Positions 58,619 through 64,000 of a stretch of DNA of 64,000 bases are shown one piece after another. The notes beneath the pieces were generated by a model. It did not search any database. It was not told the origin of the DNA and saw only the letters and a program-made list of their open reading frames with translations. How positions within the stretch are numbered: position 1 is the first letter of the stretch; each line of letters begins with the position of its first letter. The position numbers were made by a program, and so were the translations under genes. This stretch comes from a virus: IMG/VR virus record IMGVR_UViG_3300022227_000002, positions 40,730-104,729 of that record. One strand, 5' to 3'.

Positions 58619-58801
58619 CTATTTATTTTTGCCTTTATAGATTTGTTTGGCTCTTTTACTAATGCTATATTTGGCGTGAGGAACTTTTAAATTCTTTTTA
58701 CCGTAAACGTTACCAATTACGTGTGGGTAGGTTACGGTCTTGGCATTAGGGTCAATGCCATAATGATGATCGTGTCTTCTTTTGATTTCGTTGATTTTCA
58801 T
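58619..58801 (-). CDS. Small basic phage protein with MKINEI tag, 60 aa
   Basis: MKINEIKRRHDHHYGID, then PNAKTVTYPHVIGNVYGKKN and a Lys-rich C-terminus. The shared N-terminal tag and the basic nature match the flanking small genes. It is too short for a known domain. Probably co-packaged or DNA-associated; function unknown. Confidence 0.5.
   Translation of the reverse strand: MKINEIKRRHDHHYGIDPNAKTVTYPHVIGNVYGKKNLKVPHAKYSISKRAKQIYKGKNK
58620..58627 (-). promoter_or_regulatory. Late-promoter-like box AATAAATA
   Basis: On the minus strand, five bases before the ATG at 58614 and spanning the preceding stop. The same box-N5-ATG spacing is seen at 28280 and 58339. Confidence 0.35.
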
Positions 58802-58834
58802 TGTGAAATGAAAAGATAAACCTAGGGGGAACTA

Positions 58835-59080
58835 CTAGTCTACTTTGATTATATTTTTAATAGCTTGATGTAGTTTTTCTGCAGTTGCAACACCTAATTG
58901 TCTCTGTGCATACTCTTTATCTCCATCGATAAGAGCCGCTACTTGATCAATCATTTCAAGTTTAGTAATACTACCGTTCTTGAAATTTGTGTTTATTGTT
59001 ATTGCACTTTCGGCTATAGTTTTAGCCCAGTTATTTTCTGCTACTATTTCTGCTAATGCTGTTTCGTCTGCCGCCGCCAT
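58835..59080 (-). CDS. Conserved small helical phage protein, 81 aa
   Basis: The ATG follows AAAGGAGATACACT. The protein is helical (ALAEIVAENNWAKTIAESAI, QVAALIDGDKEYAQRQLG) and acidic, without Cys. It carries no MKIxEI tag. A perfect late box stands about 28 bases upstream, the clearest late promoter in the window, so it is expected to be an abundant late product, probably part of the virion or its assembly. Confidence 0.6.
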   Translation of the reverse strand: MAAADETALAEIVAENNWAKTIAESAITINTNFKNGSITKLEMIDQVAALIDGDKEYAQRQLGVATAEKLHQAIKNIIKVD

Positions 59081-59107
59081 AGTGTATCTCCTTTAGTGTT
59101 ATACTTG

Positions 59108-59115
59108 TATTTATA
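59108..59115 (-). promoter_or_regulatory. T4-late promoter TATAAATA
   Basis: A perfect TATAAATA on the minus strand, 27 bases before the ATG at 59080, with an AAAGGAG ribosome-binding site. The geometry is that of a classical T4 late promoter. Confidence 0.65.
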
Positions 59116-59316
59116 TTATCTCAGCTTTTTAATTGTACGTCCTAACCCTAGTTTTTTAACGTTTTTATACTCATCTCCGGGCTTAACGTCGCTTGTAGTG
59201 TTTTGTTTAGTAATAATACCCACACTTGAAGCTTCTTCATTTTTATTCTTAATAAGTTGAACAATTTTAGTTCTAGACTCTTCTAAAGGTAATGCTACAA
59301 TTTCAAGAATTTTCAT
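59116..59316 (-). CDS. Small phage protein with MKILEI tag, 66 aa
   Basis: MKILEIVALPLEESRTKI is followed by a Lys-rich body ending KKLGLGRTIKKLR. The start overlaps the stop of the 57-aa ORF upstream by one base (TAATG), showing coupling. It belongs to the series of MKIxEI-tagged proteins. Function unknown. Confidence 0.55.
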   Translation of the reverse strand: MKILEIVALPLEESRTKIVQLIKNKNEEASSVGIITKQNTTSDVKPGDEYKNVKKLGLGRTIKKLR

Positions 59317-59489
59317 TATAATTTACCTCTTTTTAATTGATCTTTAGTTACTTTATATGGTACTTTTTCAATTTTACCACCTTTAGCAAGAAACTCTTTC
59401 ATCATACGATCACGATCTTCTTGCGTTGTTTTCTTGTCTTCTTCTTTACCTGACGAATATACTCTATTGATCCCTGTGAATTTGGGCAT
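59316..59489 (-). CDS. Small phage protein with FLAKGGK module, 57 aa
   Basis: MPKFTGINRVYSSGKEED, then a basic C-terminus with MKEFLAKGGKIEKVP. The stop overlaps the next start as TAATG and the start lies 26 bases inside the nucleotidase gene. The FLAKGGK module also occurs in the large protein at 61136-63883, including an identical 21-base DNA stretch. Translational coupling and the module support a real gene. Confidence 0.55.
   Translation of the reverse strand: MPKFTGINRVYSSGKEEDKKTTQEDRDRMMKEFLAKGGKIEKVPYKVTKDQLKRGKL
59373..59393. repeat. 21-bp exact repeat, copy 1 (FLAKGGK module)
   Basis: Identical to 62375-62395. It encodes FLAKGGK in two different genes, pointing to module exchange. 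Confidence 0.6.
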
Positions 59490-60030
59490 ATTGTTCTAAC
59501 TCCTGTTTTACTTTACTTATCGGATTCTTATTAGCCTGATATAAAATTCCATATCCCCCAGACGCTTTCCAACGATCTAAATTTTTTGGTCTATCATCAA
59601 TTAGTATATTAGACACCTTTGTTCTTTTGTCTATTGCATATGATTCTTTTCTTCCAGTGATAATAATTTGATTTGGTGCTTCTATATTTTGTTGTAACCA
59701 AAACCTTTTGCCATTTGTTGAATTTTCATGGTCACCTCTTAAAGGGGATGATAATATAGAAAACGTACCGCCTGTAAATTCTTTAACAGTTGCAATTAAT
59801 TCATCAGCAGTAGGAAATTTAGGTAATGTTTTAAAGAAATCTGTACCAGTTATTCTATTAATAACTTCTTGTTTAAGGTCTTTAGTTTTATCGGATACTA
59901 ATTGTTTCCAATGTTCAACACCATATAATTTTTCTACACCACCAAAAAAGTCTGCGATAACTCCGTCCATATCTACATAGACTATTGGTTTGTTTACTGG
60001 CTCTTGACCATCTACTTCAAAAAATTTCAT
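59464..60030 (-). CDS. HAD-type 5'(3')-deoxyribonucleotidase-like phosphatase
   Basis: 188 residues. VYVDMDGVIADFFGGVEKL is HAD motif I (DxDG), FSILSSPLRGD the motif II region and ILIDDRPKNLDRW motif IV. It resembles the NT5C family, which dephosphorylates deoxynucleotides. The N-terminus MKFFEVDGQEP is a candidate member of the shared M(K/R)xxE tag. It may trim dNMP pools or work in DNA turnover. Confidence 0.75.
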   Translation of the reverse strand: MKFFEVDGQEPVNKPIVYVDMDGVIADFFGGVEKLYGVEHWKQLVSDKTKDLKQEVINRITGTDFFKTLPKFPTADELIATVKEFTGGTFSILSSPLRGDHENSTNGKRFWLQQNIEAPNQIIITGRKESYAIDKRTKVSNILIDDRPKNLDRWKASGGYGILYQANKNPISKVKQELEQYAQIHRDQ

Positions 60031-60035
60031 TGGAA

Positions 60036-61136
60036 TTATGCAATTCCTATGTGTGTTACCTTAGGAAACTTTTGTTTAATATGACGTGCAAATTGATTGA
60101 ATTGCATTATTAATCTATTATCCCAACCTTCTGGTTTACCACCACCTATCATTGTTGCTCCACCTCCGGATTTATCAACTGTTGTAGGAACTTCTCCAGA
60201 TGGTTTATTAATGTGTTTCTTTAACCATTGAGTTGTAATATTAATAAATTTATCTATAGGCATAGGTCCTGCGTCTTCAAAATTAGGATCCATACCTAAT
60301 GAATTTAATATATCTCTCATTGAAAAGTTTGAAAGATAGGGACTTTCATCTTCATCCCCCATGCCATCTGGGAATTCCCAAACGTCTTGCATTTTACCAT
60401 CAAATTCTTTTTTAGTTAAAAAATATGGATTTAAACTTGCTCCTTCTTTCATAGCACTTTCATTGTTAGGCATAAATTTTGCATATTTCTTTTGCATATA
60501 TTTTACTTGATTTAAATCTTTACCTATATCAAGTCTTAATTTTACGCCTTTTATATCTTGTGTAATTTCGTTAGCTTTTTCATCGTCACCTTGTTCTTGT
60601 GCAATTTCTAATGCAGAGTTCATTGCTTTTACAACATCAACACTATTGTTTAATGCGTCATTAATTGAACCAACACCTGCTAAAGTTCCTATAATTATTC
60701 CAGCCGCCGCTAATTTTCTTAGATATTCTTTTACACCTTCATCTAAATTTTCATCTTCATCGGACCAATAAACTGCTGATTCGTTTTGAACATCGTGAGA
60801 TGCTAATACCATGGCCATTGCATCTGCTACTCCAATTTTATTTCTGTTCATGTCTTCTAACTTTGAAGTATCACCGTGGTCATTAAACACTGCCATATAC
60901 TCATGAATTGCATTTGGATCAAATCCTGCTTTTTCTAATACAATTCTGCCTTTTTCTGAAATGTCTTCTTTAGCCATTTTTGTAGCAGTAGCATACATTA
61001 CAGATTTGTAATCATCGCCATATCTTGCTTTAAAATCTTTGGCACTTTTCTTCATGCCTTTGACATATTTTTCTTTTTTAGATTTTTGTTTTTTAGATAA
61101 TTTTTTTTCGGAAGTATAAAATTCTTTAGATCGCAT
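60036..61136 (-). CDS. Large conserved phage protein, 366 aa
   Basis: The start at 61136 (MRSKEFYTSEKKLSKK) is preferred because it overlaps the upstream stop as TAATG; the ORF can be read further upstream inside the neighbour. A Lys-rich N-terminus leads to IVLEKAGFDPNAIHEYMAVF and IGVADAMAMVLASHDV. A hydrophobic segment (LAAAGIIIGTLAGVGSI) near residue 160 could be a membrane or buried helix. Its tag and position suggest a virion or capsid-internal protein. No known function. Confidence 0.55.
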   Translation of the reverse strand: MRSKEFYTSEKKLSKKQKSKKEKYVKGMKKSAKDFKARYGDDYKSVMYATATKMAKEDISEKGRIVLEKAGFDPNAIHEYMAVFNDHGDTSKLEDMNRNKIGVADAMAMVLASHDVQNESAVYWSDEDENLDEGVKEYLRKLAAAGIIIGTLAGVGSINDALNNSVDVVKAMNSALEIAQEQGDDEKANEITQDIKGVKLRLDIGKDLNQVKYMQKKYAKFMPNNESAMKEGASLNPYFLTKKEFDGKMQDVWEFPDGMGDEDESPYLSNFSMRDILNSLGMDPNFEDAGPMPIDKFINITTQWLKKHINKPSGEVPTTVDKSGGGATMIGGGKPEGWDNRLIMQFNQFARHIKQKFPKVTHIGIA

Positions 61137-63883
61137 TACTCTGCCCTCAATGTCGACTTTTTCCACCCTTTAGCAAGAAATTCATTATGTTTACTTTTAG
61201 GAATTAAAATTGTTTTACCATTTTTATGAACATATATTTTAGGTACTGATTGACCTAATCTTTTTAGGTCAGCTGGTTGCATACCATCGCTATCTTGTTC
61301 TTTTTTAATAGGTAACTCTGGTTGTTTCATTCTTACGTTTGTTATACCCATTTTTGCTAACTTCTCTGGCATTTTAGTTACAACAAATCTACCACTTGTA
61401 TCTTTGTCATCAAAATCGTATCCGGCTGTACTCATTAAATCTCTAATTGCAAAGTTTCCATCGGATGATCCAAAGCCTTCTCCATCTGGCCAATCTGCAT
61501 AATGTGGACCATTAGCAACTTCTTCGCCTGCCGCTTTTAATTCTTTTGCAAAATTTACATATTCTTCTGCTGATATAAATTTTCTCATCACAGCCATTCT
61601 AACTAAATCCATTCCTGTTCCAAATGGTGCATCTTCTTTTACTGCACTATCTTCTTTTTTTAGTGGTAATCCTAAATGATCTACACTTTCAGTTGTTTCT
61701 TGTTTACCAGCCTGAACTCTATCCCAATAGTATGAACTCATTTTACCGTAACCATGTCTCCAAGCCATTTGACGTAGTGTTGTTTCATCTTTGTCTTTAA
61801 ATCTGTCTGCTAATTCTTTATCAGACATAAACGCAAGTTTTTGTTTATGTTTAATAATAGATGCTGGCATTCTTTCTTTTAATCCATAATCTTTTTTATC
61901 AAAATTTAGTATTTTAGATAATTCTTCTTTTGCAGAAGGACTTTGTTCAACATCAATTAGTTGATTAATCATATCAATAGCATTAACACTATTGCCATCT
62001 TGTATATTTTCTTTTATAGCAGTTAATACATCAATTTTATTTGAAAATCCATTAATATTAAATTCTTTTACTGTAGATTCAGTTTTATATACATTTTGAA
62101 TTTTATCAATTAAAGGAGGCCAACTTTCTTTAATAGTAGAAGATATAACTTTTGCCATATTATTATCACCTTTAAGTACAGCATCAGCTAGTTCTAATCC
62201 ATGACTTAAAGAAGCCTGTGCGGCACCTAATAAACTTGCTTCAGAATCTTCTTTTACTGATTCATCACTCATTGGACTTGTTATAGGTGTACTTTTTAGA
62301 GCTGGGTCTTTTTTAAATGCTGGTTTTAATTGTTTTCCTTTATATGCAGTTTGTCCTGTAGGTATTTTTTGTACTTTACCACCTTTAGCAAGAAATTGCT
62401 TCATTAATTCGTCGCTGGCTTTCTTTTTATCATCTTTACTATCTTCAAACTTACTTCTTAAATGATCTAAATCTAATTCAAAGTCATCTGACTTGTAATA
62501 ATCTTGCCAAGTTTTAAATCGTGCTTGTAAGTCTTTAGCTCTACCGTGTTTTTCATCGTAATACCATATTTTTGCCATTTCTTCTGGTGAAACTACATCT
62601 GTATAATCTGTTATTTGTGGTTCATCATCTTCGTTTGCTTTTCTTAATGCATCAGCAACATCTGGATGACTTGATAATCCTTTTGCAATTCTTTCAATAT
62701 TTTTTACAGCGGTTGTATGATTATCTACATATAATTTAGCATATGCTTTTGCTTTTGCTATTTGACCAAAAGAAAAGTTTTCTTTGCCATCTTCTTTAGT
62801 TGATTCTCCTTGTGTTGCATAATCCTCAGCAACCCAGTCAATAAGTTCACCTGTTTTTTCAAATTCTTCTAATTCTTCATCAGTTAAAGGTGTGCCATCT
62901 ATATATTTTGCTCCAAGTAATTGAAAAATCATATCACTAAAATCCTGCATTTCATAGTCTATGCTATTATGATCTATTTCTTTACCACGAAACATTATAT
63001 TGGCATAATCAACTTTTTGATCTCTTGCTACTTTATATGCCGCCCAAGATTTTTCGTCATCTTCTTTTAATGGTAATCCTAAATGATCTACGCCTTGCAT
63101 TGTTGCTGTGTCTTTTTGTAAAAGGGCGTGAACTGTAGATCTTAACTCTGGATCTGTTCTAAACATTTGTGCAATAGAATTTGCGTCAGGTTGTGCTTGT
63201 TTTTGTGCTTGTTTTTGTGCTGGTGCTTGTGCTGGTGCTTGTGCTGGTGCTTGTGCTGGTGCTTGTGCTGGTGCTTGTTTTTGTGCTGGTGCTTGTTTTT
63301 TTGCTGGTACAACTTTTTTGGCTCTAAATTGATCTCGAGCCATATGTTGAAATATTTTATCAACATCTCCTGCTGATGGATTTTTCCCTTTCCATTTTTG
63401 AAGGTAGCTTGTATCAGCTCCTTTTGTTGTCATAAAATCTTTTAATTGTTTTAGTGTAGGATTGTTATAATCTGCACCAACTTGACCCACATACTGTCTC
63501 CATTCGTCGTACATTTGTTTCATTACATCATCTGACTGCATTGCACCTTTCATTCCTGCCGCAGTACCTCTCATTCCAAGTTTTGATGCCGCTTTTTGAC
63601 CAAGACTTGTAGCCGCTCTTTTAAGCATACCCATACCCGGTGCTTCTTTAGTAGTAGTGTCTTCCCATTTTAAATTTTTTTCAGCCCAGGCTCTTAATTC
63701 TAATTTTCTTTTTTGGATTTCTGCCATTAGATCAGCATCGGTTCTATTTACAGGGTCTAATGCCATGTCCTGAAGATGCTTCATTAATTCTCTATAATGT
63801 TCTTTATTTCGTGGAGTTACAACTTGTCTAAATTCGGCAAGTTTACTAAATCTAACTGCTTTGTTAAGGTCATGTAAATTCAT
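61136..63883 (-). CDS. Large repeat-containing phage protein with APAQ tract, 915 aa
   Basis: Helical N-terminal ~200 residues (HYRELMKHLQDMALDPVNR, KRAATSLGQKAASKLGM), then an Ala-Pro-Gln-rich tract near 205-245 with repeated APAQ units. VDHLGLPLK occurs twice, encoded by an exact 21-base DNA repeat. FLAKGGK and FLAKGWK are further short repeats. The order looks like several stitched domains. It is the largest protein of the block after the polymerase region and is probably a virion or packaging accessory protein. Function unknown. Confidence 0.55.
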   Translation of the reverse strand: MNLHDLNKAVRFSKLAEFRQVVTPRNKEHYRELMKHLQDMALDPVNRTDADLMAEIQKRKLELRAWAEKNLKWEDTTTKEAPGMGMLKRAATSLGQKAASKLGMRGTAAGMKGAMQSDDVMKQMYDEWRQYVGQVGADYNNPTLKQLKDFMTTKGADTSYLQKWKGKNPSAGDVDKIFQHMARDQFRAKKVVPAKKQAPAQKQAPAQAPAQAPAQAPAQAPAQKQAQKQAQPDANSIAQMFRTDPELRSTVHALLQKDTATMQGVDHLGLPLKEDDEKSWAAYKVARDQKVDYANIMFRGKEIDHNSIDYEMQDFSDMIFQLLGAKYIDGTPLTDEELEEFEKTGELIDWVAEDYATQGESTKEDGKENFSFGQIAKAKAYAKLYVDNHTTAVKNIERIAKGLSSHPDVADALRKANEDDEPQITDYTDVVSPEEMAKIWYYDEKHGRAKDLQARFKTWQDYYKSDDFELDLDHLRSKFEDSKDDKKKASDELMKQFLAKGGKVQKIPTGQTAYKGKQLKPAFKKDPALKSTPITSPMSDESVKEDSEASLLGAAQASLSHGLELADAVLKGDNNMAKVISSTIKESWPPLIDKIQNVYKTESTVKEFNINGFSNKIDVLTAIKENIQDGNSVNAIDMINQLIDVEQSPSAKEELSKILNFDKKDYGLKERMPASIIKHKQKLAFMSDKELADRFKDKDETTLRQMAWRHGYGKMSSYYWDRVQAGKQETTESVDHLGLPLKKEDSAVKEDAPFGTGMDLVRMAVMRKFISAEEYVNFAKELKAAGEEVANGPHYADWPDGEGFGSSDGNFAIRDLMSTAGYDFDDKDTSGRFVVTKMPEKLAKMGITNVRMKQPELPIKKEQDSDGMQPADLKRLGQSVPKIYVHKNGKTILIPKSKHNEFLAKGWKKSTLRAE
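61664..61684. repeat. 21-bp exact repeat, copy 1 (DHLGLPL module)
   Basis: Identical to 63071-63091; encodes the VDHLGLP segment in two places of the same 915-aa protein. Confidence 0.65.
62375..62395. repeat. 21-bp exact repeat, copy 2 (FLAKGGK module)
   Basis: Identical to 59373-59393, here inside the 915-aa protein. Confidence 0.6.
63071..63091. repeat. 21-bp exact repeat, copy 2 (DHLGLPL module)
   Basis: Identical to 61664-61684, in the N-terminal third of the 915-aa protein. Confidence 0.65.
63190..63310. repeat. 12-bp tandem repeat tract encoding APAQ/KQAQ units
   Basis: On the plus strand units of ggtgcttgtgct recur in tandem, with tttttg variants at the edges. The coding strand gives Ala-Pro-Ala-Gln repeats, a flexible linker. 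The tract is a likely site of slippage and length variation. Confidence 0.8.
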
Positions 63884-64000
63884 TATATTTTTCTACCTCT
63901 AATTCCTTTAGTTTTTTGCATAAGTGGTCTTCTAAACCATAATTTAAACCATCCTGGATCTCCAGGTCTTAATCCTAATGCTTTCTCCCTGTCTTTAATT
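63883..64000 (-). CDS. 3' end of an upstream phage gene (partial)
   Basis: The frame is open from the window edge and ends in TAA overlapping the ATG of the 915-aa gene by one base. The visible ~39 residues end in LRPGDPGWFKLWFRRP and KTKGIRGRKI, basic and aromatic. The coupling supports a real gene; identity unknown because most lies outside the window. Confidence 0.5.
   Translation of the reverse strand, partial: IKDREKALGLRPGDPGWFKLWFRRPLMQKTKGIRGRKI

Noticed and set aside
63190-63310. CRISPR array
   Set aside because: Units are 12 bp, contiguous, in frame and without spacers; they encode a protein linker. No other regularly spaced repeats were seen.
63167-63376. Plus-strand ORF rich in Cys, Leu and Trp
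   Set aside because: It is the reverse reading of the APAQ repeat in the 915-aa gene; its low complexity and lack of a ribosome-binding site mark it as a shadow.
1-64000. tRNA genes, integrase, transposase or lysogeny genes
   Set aside because: No tRNA T-loop/anticodon pattern, transposase motif or integrase was recognised on reading; a covariance-model scan would be needed to exclude a divergent tRNA.

Overview
The window is a stretch of a large, strongly AT-rich, T4-like marine phage genome (contractile-tailed). Family B DNA polymerase gp43, sliding clamp gp45, an RNase H/FEN-type nuclease, a DexA-like exonuclease, a DsbA-like protein, TATAAATA late promoters and a long tail-fibre locus place it in that group. 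Gene content (a MoxR/VWA pair, ClpP, QueE/FolE/QueD, short conserved phage ORFs) resembles cyanophages and SAR11 phages. A phage-borne ribosomal protein bL12 and the absence of photosynthesis genes here make a SAR11-type or other heterotrophic marine alphaproteobacterial host the better guess; this is inference. No tRNA, CRISPR array, insertion sequence or integrase was seen, and no gene-free stretch exceeds about 120 bp.

Layout. (1) 1-9778, plus strand: virion and tail-fibre genes, including three tandem fibre-type proteins that share an N-terminal domain. (2) 9836-29907: an accessory island starting at a sigma70-like promoter, with strand switches. It holds two DxD glycosyltransferase-like proteins, a second pair of DGD glycosyltransferase-like proteins, seven radical SAM enzymes of at least four architectures, a methyltransferase, a glycosyltransferase/Rossmann two-domain protein, an SGNH hydrolase, a QueC-like PP-loop enzyme, an Asp/Asn-hydroxylase-like oxygenase, two kinase-fold paralogues, a GNAT-like protein and two short-chain dehydrogenases. 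A further fibre protein follows, so the island sits between fibre genes. (3) 29917-38800, minus strand: fibre protein, small conserved proteins, MoxR/VWA pair, a third dehydrogenase and the RNase H. (4) 38823-49267: QueE, FolE, two SGNH-like proteins, HIT, phosphoribosyltransferase, ClpP, GT-B glycosyltransferase, a QueD-like T-fold protein, two NAD(P)-type oxidoreductases and a DpdA-like transglycosylase. (5) 49278-56984: gp45, exonuclease, gp43, bL12, GMP reductase, nitrilase, QueD, HAD phosphatase, membrane protein and DsbA-like protein. (6) 57051-64000: small conserved proteins, a nucleotidase and two large accessory proteins; several of these share a short N-terminal tag.

How it works together. 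FolE, QueD, QueE and a QueC-like enzyme can make preQ0, and the DpdA-like enzyme could insert it into DNA, so the phage DNA probably carries a 7-deazaguanine base. Replication genes have near-consensus sigma70 promoters, all with 17-bp spacers; structural and accessory genes have T4-late-type boxes. A 6-bp stem, 8-nt loop hairpin abuts the gp43 ribosome-binding site and resembles the autogenous T4 gp43 operator. The best candidate for an undescribed system is the radical SAM/glycosyltransferase island; its substrate (surface glycan, peptide or lipid) cannot be read from the sequence.
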